Source of the DNA: an uncultured cyanobacterium
Lineage (GTDB): Bacteria > Cyanobacteriota > Cyanobacteriia > Phormidesmidales > Phormidesmidaceae
DNA: 11,402 bases
Direction: 5' to 3'
Assembly: GCA_938029995.1 (NCBI GenBank)
Contig: CALHGI010000584.1
Location: 1-11,402, forward strand
Shown here: piece by piece, positions 6,171 to 11,402 of the stretch
Layout of the letters: each line of letters opens with the position of its first letter
Position numbering within the stretch: position 1 is the first letter of the stretch
The notes under the pieces: generated by a model
Told to the model about the DNA's origin: nothing
Database searches by the model: none
What the model saw: only the letters and a program-made list of their open reading frames with translations
Made by a program: the position numbers and the translations under genes

Positions 6171-7352
6171 TTAGGACAAGGGGGTTTTACGATCCAGCTG
6201 GGTGGCGGCTGCGATCGCACTTTTCTCGCGGGCACGCTGGGCATAGGGTTCCAAGGTGGCTACGTCGCAGCCGGTCAAAATACTGAGATTATCTAAGCTC
6301 ATACCCCGCATCAGCATTTCGACACACCAGGTTTGCCGTGCCTGAATCGGTTTGGGCGGTTCGGCCCCCACATCCATCTCCATCCCCTGCCACCACTGGT
6401 TCCAATGGTTGTGGATATCGTCTAGGGTCATGGGTGCGCCACTGTCATTAACAAAGAGTGCAGCCTCATCATCCCGCCGGTTTTTGAGCCACTTGGTCAC
6501 CGGATTACTCGTATAGGAACCATATCGCTTACCTAAAATCCATTGGTTGACCGGTACCTGTCGCGGCGGATTGACTACGCGCAAAATATGCTGCGTCTTA
6601 TCGCACACTTGGTGCGATCGCTCTAAACGAATAATTTCCTCTGGGAGTAGACCCGCCCCAAATAACACTAGCCCTAGGGCATGGTCCTGAGGCCCCATTT
6701 GCCGCGCCTGCTTCAGCATGGCATGGACCCAGCTGGTGGGTAAGTCCACCACTAGGGCCATTGTGTCCGCCATGGCGGGTTCACCCTGGGGCGAAGCCTC
6801 CGGGGTGGTGAACACCCTCACGACCATATCCAAGAAATCATCTCGGTTGGCCCACAATGATTGGCCACTGGTCGTTTCCAGGACGACATAGCCCACCAAG
6901 AGGGCCGCCAGCAAATTCGCCCCCTGTTTTCCAGATAGGGAGCCATAGCCCAATAACTGCTCCAAGAAATGCGCCATGGTTTGGCGGATCTCACTCAGTC
7001 GTACATGCAATGTCTGCTGATGTTCTGGGGGATACTGATCCGCCTCTCCAATCAGGGAACGCACAAAATTTGGATGCTGTTCCAATAAACATAAATACTC
7101 ACTGGCATAGGCCCGCAAAGATTCCGGCACCGACTCTCCATACAAAGGAGTGGTCGTCGGAATAAATGCAGGTGCCTCTTGCAACATGGTTAGTAGCAGC
7201 CCGTATTTATTGCCAAAATTTCGAAACAGGGTCGCCTCATTCACCTCGGCCATGTTGGCAATCTGGCGAGTCGTGGTGTGGCTAATTCCTTGAGATAAAA
7301 AGAGTTCGACAGCAGCCTGGGTCAGGCGATGACGAGTCGATGTGGGAGACAT
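6171..7352 (-). CDS. Double-length TetR-family regulator with a tyrosine-recombinase-like C-terminal domain
   Basis: The product is 393 residues, about twice the usual TetR length. Residues 1-55 form the TetR DNA-binding domain, with the helix-turn-helix at about 27-48 (TTRQIANMAEVNEATLFRNF). Residues 56-185 look like a normal helical ligand and dimer domain. Residues about 200-375 resemble the tyrosine recombinase catalytic fold: LVLFGAGLLPEEIIRLE (228-244), RQVPV (264-268), LFVNDSGAPMTLDDIHNHW (299-317), ARQTWCVEMLMRGMSLD (338-354) and LTGCDVATLEPYAQRA (359-374). Aligned to that family, R339 and Y370 fall on the second arginine and the tyrosine. The first arginine is L236, the HxxR histidine is I336 and the late histidine is C362, so recombination activity is unlikely. 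The gene is divergent from desC, and two palindromes in the spacer are its probable operators. Confidence 0.85.
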   Translation of the reverse strand: MSPTSTRHRLTQAAVELFLSQGISHTTTRQIANMAEVNEATLFRNFGNKYGLLLTMLQEAPAFIPTTTPLYGESVPESLRAYASEYLCLLEQHPNFVRSLIGEADQYPPEHQQTLHVRLSEIRQTMAHFLEQLLGYGSLSGKQGANLLAALLVGYVVLETTSGQSLWANRDDFLDMVVRVFTTPEASPQGEPAMADTMALVVDLPTSWVHAMLKQARQMGPQDHALGLVLFGAGLLPEEIIRLERSHQVCDKTQHILRVVNPPRQVPVNQWILGKRYGSYTSNPVTKWLKNRRDDEAALFVNDSGAPMTLDDIHNHWNQWWQGMEMDVGAEPPKPIQARQTWCVEMLMRGMSLDNLSILTGCDVATLEPYAQRAREKSAIAAATQLDRKTPLS

Positions 7353-7359
7353 GGACAGT

Positions 7360-7378
7360 TTGCAAGTGCTACTTGCAA
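7360..7378. promoter_or_regulatory. Operator O1 of the tetR-desC spacer
   Basis: TTGCAAGT-GCT-ACTTGCAA is a perfect 8-bp inverted repeat with a 3-bp centre, the size expected for a TetR-family dimer. It starts 7 bp before the regulator's ATG, covers the predicted start region of that gene, and its right arm carries the -35 hexamer proposed for desC. A near-copy lies 49 bp away, centre to centre (7410-7426). Confidence 0.8.
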
Positions 7379-7401
7379 CTTAAGAAAAATATTGCTAATC
7401 T
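7373..7401 (+). promoter_or_regulatory. Predicted desC promoter
   Basis: TTGCAA (7373-7378) as -35, then exactly 17 bp, then TAATCT (7396-7401) as -10. The -35 is the right arm of operator O1 and the predicted start near 7408 abuts operator O2. This gives a desC leader of about 100 nt. The -10 is only a 3/6 match, so the call rests on spacing and symmetry with the opposite promoter. Confidence 0.5.
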
Positions 7402-7414
7402 AAGTTTAGTGCAA
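7386..7414 (-). promoter_or_regulatory. Predicted promoter of the TetR-type regulator
   Basis: On the minus strand TTGCAC (7414-7409) as -35 is followed after 17 bp by TATTTT (7391-7386) as -10. The -35 lies in the left arm of operator O2 and the predicted start near 7379 abuts operator O1, the mirror image of the desC arrangement. Confidence 0.5.
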
Positions 7415-7426
7415 GTGACGCTTGCA
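7410..7426. promoter_or_regulatory. Operator O2 of the tetR-desC spacer
   Basis: TGCAAGT-GAC-GCTTGCA has the same arms as O1 with one mismatch (G for A at the inner position of the right arm). It overlaps the regulator's proposed -35 and lies immediately downstream of the predicted desC start, where bound repressor would block transcription. Confidence 0.75.
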
Positions 7427-7507
7427 AAAAACTTGGAGTTTACTCGTTCGGTAACTGTCAGGTGCGTCGCTCCCATTGCTAACATCAACGACTTCCGCGA
7501 GGACTGT

Positions 7508-8383
7508 ATGACTGCCCAGTTAACCCGGCCTGATCTACGGCCTAATTTTAGACCTACACCCACATCAGAAATAGAGCGGCCCCCGATTGATTGGGTAACC
7601 CTTGGATTTTTTGCCGTTTTCCATGGTGTAGCGTTACTGGCACCGTGGTTTTTCTCCTGGTCTGCCCTCGGTGTTGCGATTTTGCTGCACTGGCTGTGCG
7701 GCGGTGTTGGCATTTGCCTAGGCTTCCATCGGATGCTAAGCCATCGAAGTTTTCAGGCCCCCCGCTGGTTAGAATATCCCATCGCGTTTCTAGGGACCCT
7801 AGCCATGCAAGGCGGCCCTATTTTTTGGGTCAGTGGTCACCGCAAGCACCATGCCTTTACGGAAGATGTTCAGGACGATCCCTATTCTGCAAAGCGAGGC
7901 TTTTGGTGGAGTCATGTTTTGTGGATTGTCTTCCCCCAGCGCGATAATTTCGATAAGACGCGCTACAGCAAATATGCCCCTGACCTAGTGCGTCAGCCTT
8001 TCTACCGCTTTTTGAATAACTATTTCCTATTGTTTCAAGTGCCACTTGCGCTTCTGCTCTACGTCATCGGCGGTTGGTCCTTTGTTATCTACGGTGTTTT
8101 TGTCCGGGCGGTCTTCCTGTGGCATGCCACATGGTTAGTGAATTCTGCTACCCACACCTGGGGGTATCGCAACTTTGATGCCAAGGATAATGCTCGTAAT
8201 CTGTGGTGGGTATCCCTCTTAACCTATGGCGAAGGTTGGCACAACAATCATCACACCTATCCCCGTGCAGCCCAGACTGGCTGGAAGTGGTGGGAAATCG
8301 ATGTGACTTGGTACACTATCTTGCTCTTTGAGCGTTTGGGCTGGGCTAAAAAAGTGAAGCGAATACCCCATCAAGCTCGATAA
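7508..8383 (+). CDS. desC: Delta-9-type acyl-lipid fatty acid desaturase
   Basis: A membrane di-iron enzyme that introduces a double bond, typically at delta-9, into acyl chains of membrane lipids using ferredoxin-derived electrons. The product is 291 residues. The three histidine clusters are intact: HRMLSH (74-79), HRKHH (111-115) and HNNHH (245-249), with the extra H216 in NSATHTWGYRNF. Hydrophobic segments lie at about 31-70, 88-108 and 170-210. I place the start at ATG 7508 because GAGGA sits 4-5 nt upstream. The frame is open back to 7340, but those 56 residues would run through both operators and do not resemble desaturase sequence. The gene is divergent from the TetR-type regulator and ends at a strong terminator, so it is probably monocistronic. 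Delta-9 activity is inferred from family resemblance; delta-12 enzymes have different histidine boxes. Confidence 0.92.
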   Translation: MTAQLTRPDLRPNFRPTPTSEIERPPIDWVTLGFFAVFHGVALLAPWFFSWSALGVAILLHWLCGGVGICLGFHRMLSHRSFQAPRWLEYPIAFLGTLAMQGGPIFWVSGHRKHHAFTEDVQDDPYSAKRGFWWSHVLWIVFPQRDNFDKTRYSKYAPDLVRQPFYRFLNNYFLLFQVPLALLLYVIGGWSFVIYGVFVRAVFLWHATWLVNSATHTWGYRNFDAKDNARNLWWVSLLTYGEGWHNNHHTYPRAAQTGWKWWEIDVTWYTILLFERLGWAKKVKRIPHQAR

Positions 8384-8403
8384 ATTCTGAAACTGTTATT
8401 TTG

Positions 8404-8446
8404 CATCCAAGGGCTGCCTCCAGTTGGCGGTTCTTGGATGTTTTTT
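8404..8446 (+). terminator. Rho-independent terminator of desC
   Basis: CATCCAAG (8404-8411) pairs with CTTGGATG (8433-8440), with a further GCC/GGC pairing inside the loop, followed directly by TTTTTT (8441-8446). It begins 21 nt after the desC stop. Confidence 0.85.
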
Positions 8447-8599
8447 ATGGGTCGTATGGAAGGGTTCCAGCCTCAGAGCTGTGCGGTTAATATCGTCATG
8501 CTTGGAGAGCCCTTAGGTCGTAGACCCTATGGGTTTCCATGGATGGAATCTGTTGAGACGAACTGTGCAATACCGAAAGACTTTTGGAGATGTCCATGG
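8447..8599. other. Non-coding part of the desC-rca spacer
   Basis: Together with the rca leader this makes a gene-free stretch of about 330 bp. I see no reading frame with family resemblance. Short self-complementary bits occur (GGTC-GTA-GACC near 8517-8526, ACCC-TAT-GGGT near 8524-8534). The rca promoter probably lies here or just downstream, but no clear -35/-10 pair stands out. Confidence 0.4.
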
Positions 8600-8712
8600 T
8601 ATTCAATAACCTGAGCAGATGTAATAAATCACCGAAGTCTATACTTCCTGTCTTTCAGGTTGAATAATGAATAGGGATAACCTGACTTCCTGAGATTCAT
8701 TATTGGTAGCTT
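8600..8712 (+). promoter_or_regulatory. Rubisco activase leader with competing inverted repeats
   Basis: AACCTGA occurs at 8608-8614 and again at 8679-8685, and its complement TCAGGTT at 8655-8661 can pair with either. The left pairing extends to 12 bp (TATTCA plus ACCTGA with a 3-nt bulge). AATAATGAAT (8663-8672) also pairs perfectly with ATTCATTATT (8695-8704), ending 8 nt before the GTG start. The last two pairings cross, so they would be alternatives or a pseudoknot. ACTTCCTG is directly repeated (8643-8650, 8685-8692). The arrangement suggests either translational control in the 5' leader or clustered protein-binding sites. It is seen in sequence only. Confidence 0.4.
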
Positions 8713-10107
8713 GTGGCTTATTACATCTCCCCTCGTTTTCTCAATCAGCTAGCGGTGCATATCACCAAAAATTTTCTGGCTCTGCCGCAGGTGCGGATGC
8801 CGTTAATTTTTGGGGTTCATGGTCGCAAGGGAGAAGGTAAAACCTTTCAGTGCGAGCTGGTGTATGAGCGCATGGGGGTTAACGTTGTCCACATATCCGG
8901 TGGTGAGTTAGAAAGCCCAGATGCGGGCGACCCGGCCCGGCTAATCCGGCTACGTTACCGTGAAGCTGCCGAACTGGTAAAAGTGCGTGGTGAAATGGCG
9001 GTACTGATGATCAACGACCTGGATGCAGGTGCCGGTCGCTTTGATGGTATGACCCAGTACACAGTCAATACCCAGCTGGTGAATAACACCCTGATGAACA
9101 TTGCGGATAATCCCACCAATGTCCAACTGCCAGGAAGCTATGACGAAACACCACTGCCTCGCATTCCCATTGTGGTGACTGGAAATGACTTTGCCACCCT
9201 TTATGCGCCCCTGGTGCGAGATGGACGGATGCAAAAGTTTTATTGGCAGCCAGACCGGGATGATCGCCTCGGTATTGTGGGGGGAATTTTTGAGCCTGAT
9301 GGTTTGAGCCCGAGGGATATTGAAGAGCTGGTAACTACATTTGAAAACCAGGCGATCGATTTCTATGGGGCCTTGCGAGCCAAGATTTACGATGAGCAAA
9401 TCATTGATTTTATTCACCGGGTGGGCGTAGAAAACGTATCCCGTAATGTGGTCAATACCAAAACTCCTCCGAGCTTTAAACAGCCGAATTTTCGCACTGA
9501 TCACCTGATTGAAGTGGGTAACCGCATGGTGATGGAACAGCGACGGTTACAGGAGATGGGTTTGGTCAAAGAATATAACCAAGCGTTGAAGCCAACTCGA
9601 GCGTCTCAATCAACCCAGGCCGTATATCCAACCTGGTCTGCACAACCCACCCAGCCTATGCCCAGTATGGCGGTTTCCCCATCTGAGGGGAGAGGTCCCA
9701 TGGGCCGCAATGATGATGACTACCGGCCTTACCAACATGCTTTATCGGTGATGCGACCATCGCCAGAAGTTTCTAATCCTGGGTGGGAGTCTGCGACCGC
9801 GATGTCATCATCGTCCATAGCTGGTGAAACCTCCTTACCTCATGAGGTGCAACAGCAGGTCACAACTTTGATGGCCCAGGGATATCGGGTGGGTATGGAG
9901 TATGTGGATAAACGTCGATTTCGGACGAATTCTTGGCAGAGTTGTTCGATCCTTCAGGGCGGTAGTGAAATCCAAGTGTTGCAAGCTGTGGAACAGTGTT
10001 TAACTGCCCACACCCAAGACTATGTGCGCCTGATTGGCATTGACTCCAGCAGCAAGCAACGAATTTTAGAGCGAATTATTCATCGGCCTGCTGGATCGAA
10101 AAATTAG
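8713..10107 (+). CDS. rca: Rubisco activase, cyanobacterial type with C-terminal SSUL module
   Basis: A hexameric AAA+ ATPase that remodels inhibited Rubisco and releases tight-binding sugar phosphates. The product is 464 residues from GTG at 8713; MAYYISPRFL matches the usual Rca N-terminus. Walker A is GRKGEGKT (37-44), Walker B is AVLMINDLDA (96-105), and TGND (156-159) and GRMQKFYW (171-178) are sensor and arginine-finger region motifs. A Gln/Pro/Ser-rich linker (about 292-374) leads to an RbcS-like SSUL module (375-458: LPHEVQQQV, YVDKRRFRTNSWQSC, YVRLIGID). That module in CcmM and in cyanobacterial Rca binds Rubisco and brings partners into carboxysomes. C411 and C429 are 18 residues apart, as in the redox-active pair of CcmM. 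No rbcLXS genes are adjacent, so rca is a separate unit here. Confidence 0.96.
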   Translation: MAYYISPRFLNQLAVHITKNFLALPQVRMPLIFGVHGRKGEGKTFQCELVYERMGVNVVHISGGELESPDAGDPARLIRLRYREAAELVKVRGEMAVLMINDLDAGAGRFDGMTQYTVNTQLVNNTLMNIADNPTNVQLPGSYDETPLPRIPIVVTGNDFATLYAPLVRDGRMQKFYWQPDRDDRLGIVGGIFEPDGLSPRDIEELVTTFENQAIDFYGALRAKIYDEQIIDFIHRVGVENVSRNVVNTKTPPSFKQPNFRTDHLIEVGNRMVMEQRRLQEMGLVKEYNQALKPTRASQSTQAVYPTWSAQPTQPMPSMAVSPSEGRGPMGRNDDDYRPYQHALSVMRPSPEVSNPGWESATAMSSSSIAGETSLPHEVQQQVTTLMAQGYRVGMEYVDKRRFRTNSWQSCSILQGGSEIQVLQAVEQCLTAHTQDYVRLIGIDSSSKQRILERIIHRPAGSKN

Positions 10108-10132
10108 CCGTTGCTGATTTAGGGGATGAACC

Positions 10133-10171
10133 GATCTGGAAATGACGCGATACATCCGAATTTCGCAGATC
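10133..10171. terminator. Hairpin between convergent genes
   Basis: GATCTGGAAAT (10133-10143) pairs with ATTTC-g-CAGATC (10160-10171), giving 11 bp with one bulged G and a 16-nt loop. It lies between the stops of rca and the ATP-grasp gene, which face each other, so it could end both transcripts. No T tract is present on either side. Confidence 0.4.
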
Positions 10172-10186
10172 AAATCATACCGAGGA

Positions 10187-11176
10187 TCAGCAGCGCCAAA
10201 AATTAAGTAACCACTGGATTAATCTGTCCATGGTGGGTTCCCCTGCGACTTCTTGGTGCCAATCATAGCCACCGATATTGCCAGCATTCACTTCACTCAA
10301 AACCCACTCCCCATTATTGCCCATTAGGAAGTCGTAACCGAGGGTATACACACCACGGCGACTGTAGTGGTCATAGGTATTGGCAATGATTTCCCGCTCT
10401 CGCTCAGTCACTGTAGATGCATAGTAAGCTGCACCGGAGGTGACATTATGCACCCAGGTACCGGTTTGAGATTTTCTAAGGATGGCTCCATAGATTTCAC
10501 CATCGACAACAAAAACTCGTTTGTCTCCTGCATCAATATTTTGGAGAAATTGGACAAACTCATAATCATGATCCGCATCCAGCTCAGATAGGTGTTGTAC
10601 AACATCTTTTAAGGACGGATAGGAGATCAAACCTTCTTTAACGTTGTCCGTATGGACCCCATGGTTATCCTGCCAAATTTTAAAGACTCCGGCACCGCCA
10701 TAGCTGATATTCATCTTGGCAACGATGGGATTGAATTGTTGAAAAAAGTCTTCTATTTCTTTGTAGGAAGACGAGAAAATATGGGCCGGTAAATAGGCTT
10801 TGCCATACTCTTCTAAGAAGTCTTTACGCCTTGTATGAACAATCTGGGACGGTCGGTTAACAAAGCGAACTTTGGCTTCTAGATGGCTGAGATTTTGGAA
10901 GAAGTCTATGGGGACAGGTTCATCAGCTCGACAAAATACGAGGTCTAATTCGGATGATTCAATGACCTGAAGGGGGTGTTTATCGAGCCTCATAAAGTCA
11001 TTGGTGCTGATCTCACCGGAGATAGGAACGACTTTGAATTGGTTGGAGCAGTCAATACTGTTCACCGGAGCATGGAAAAAATCAATTTCGGGATGGGTGG
11101 CACAGGCTTTGTAGAGGCTAATGGTTGTGTCGAAGTGGGGATGGGTTTTGGGATCTGTGATGCACAATAATTTCAT
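10187..11176 (-). CDS. Glutathione-synthetase-like ATP-grasp ligase
   Basis: The product is 329 residues with the layout of GshB: an N-terminal substrate domain, then ATP-grasp. VNRPSQIVHTRRKDF (106-120) matches the GshB segment that precedes the ATP site. VAKMNISYGGAG (152-163) supplies the ATP-binding lysine and glycine loop, DKRVFVVDGE (218-227) is the nucleotide/metal strand, and D282 with SEVNAGNIGG (294-303, E295 and N297) are magnesium ligands. Such enzymes join a carboxylate to an amine with ATP, giving a peptide or amide bond. Several positions differ from true GshB (for example GNIGG for the usual SPTG), so it may use another substrate. It is divergent from an isoaspartyl-peptidase gene across 83 bp. 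The start ATG (11174-11176) has no clear Shine-Dalgarno. Confidence 0.8.
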   Translation of the reverse strand: MKLLCITDPKTHPHFDTTISLYKACATHPEIDFFHAPVNSIDCSNQFKVVPISGEISTNDFMRLDKHPLQVIESSELDLVFCRADEPVPIDFFQNLSHLEAKVRFVNRPSQIVHTRRKDFLEEYGKAYLPAHIFSSSYKEIEDFFQQFNPIVAKMNISYGGAGVFKIWQDNHGVHTDNVKEGLISYPSLKDVVQHLSELDADHDYEFVQFLQNIDAGDKRVFVVDGEIYGAILRKSQTGTWVHNVTSGAAYYASTVTEREREIIANTYDHYSRRGVYTLGYDFLMGNNGEWVLSEVNAGNIGGYDWHQEVAGEPTMDRLIQWLLNFWRC

Positions 11177-11259
11177 TTTGGTAAGTTCATAGCAATCTCA
11201 AAAGCACTTGGCTAAAGTACGAATGGTGGTAATGTAAACCCCCAGATTCTTAGGCTTTA

Positions 11260-11402
11260 ATGAGCAATATGAAGGAAAATTTCTCTCTTATTATCCATGG
11301 TGGAGCGGGCTCTGTGGAACACCTTAAACGGGAGGGAAATGGACTAGAAATTATGGATAGTGTGTACCGCATTGTGGAGGGGGGACGTCGCATCTTGGCA
11401 AC
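11260..11402 (+). CDS. Isoaspartyl peptidase/L-asparaginase (plant-type Ntn-hydrolase), N-terminal fragment
   Basis: Only the first 47 residues are in the window and the frame is open at the edge. After MSNMKENF comes LIIHGGAGSV (10-19), the N-terminal signature of plant-type asparaginase/isoaspartyl aminopeptidase. In the family this enzyme is made as a precursor that cleaves itself before an internal threonine, then hydrolyses beta-aspartyl dipeptides and asparagine. In cyanobacteria this family releases Asp and Arg from beta-Asp-Arg, the product of cyanophycin breakdown. The catalytic threonine lies beyond the window, so activity cannot be checked. A second in-frame ATG at 11269 is an alternative start. 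The gene is divergent from the ATP-grasp gene, suggesting shared control. Confidence 0.8.
   Translation, partial: MSNMKENFSLIIHGGAGSVEHLKREGNGLEIMDSVYRIVEGGRRILA

Noticed and set aside
7340..7507. N-terminal extension of the desaturase from an upstream ATG
   Set aside because: The extra 56 codons cross both operators and both predicted promoters, show no desaturase resemblance, and the ATG at 7508 has a good GAGGA site.
8950..9504. 184-codon open frame antisense to rca
   Set aside because: It lies wholly within the well-supported AAA+ domain coding sequence and has no recognisable protein features.

Overview
The window looks like cyanobacterial chromosome. The evidence is a Rubisco activase carrying a C-terminal RbcS-like (SSUL) module, a DesC-type acyl-lipid desaturase, a TIGR03792-like secreted protein, a geranylgeranyl-reductase-family flavoprotein, and four copies of the HIP1 octamer GCGATCGC (929-936, 3796-3803, 6211-6218, 6614-6621). 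GC content is moderate. The exact genus cannot be fixed from the sequence; an Acaryochloris- or Leptolyngbya-like lineage is only a guess. No rRNA, CRISPR array, prophage or intact transposase gene is visible.

Layout, left to right. (1) 1-727: the end of an unrecognised + strand gene, whose reading frame is still open at the window edge, then a 15-bp hairpin terminator facing a minus-strand gene. (2) 728-1949: two minus-strand genes, a membrane-anchored FKBP prolyl isomerase (GTG start proposed) and a small phasin-like coiled-coil protein. Between them lies a 118-bp element with imperfect terminal inverted repeats and TA at both ends, which looks like a MITE. (3) 2105-2862: a two-gene + operon (secreted TIGR03792-like protein, then a double zinc-ribbon membrane protein). 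(4) 2995-3112: tRNA-Asp(GTC) on the minus strand with a readable promoter. (5) 3174-4766: a TM0106-family RecB/Cas4-like nuclease fused to a DEDD RNase-H-fold exonuclease. (6) 4950-8383: a geranylgeranyl-reductase-like flavoprotein and a double-length TetR regulator, both on minus, divergent from desC on plus. (7) 8713-10107: rca, preceded by a long leader with competing inverted repeats. (8) 10187-11402: a glutathione-synthetase-like ATP-grasp enzyme on minus, divergent from the start of an isoaspartyl peptidase/asparaginase.

The most notable region is the tetR-desC junction. The regulator is about twice normal TetR length, and its C-terminal half resembles a degenerate tyrosine-recombinase catalytic domain. 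The 150-bp junction holds two near-identical palindromes (TGCAAGT-n3-ACTTGCA type). Each overlaps the -35 hexamer of one divergent promoter and sits at or just downstream of the predicted start site of the other. This predicts coupled repression of desC and autorepression of the regulator, possibly with the flavoprotein gene downstream, in the manner of the acyl-sensing TetR DesT of Pseudomonas. Other points worth checking are a CcmM-like cysteine pair in the Rca SSUL module, the rca leader structure, and the ATP-grasp/isoaspartyl-peptidase pairing, which recalls the two halves of cyanophycin-type chemistry.
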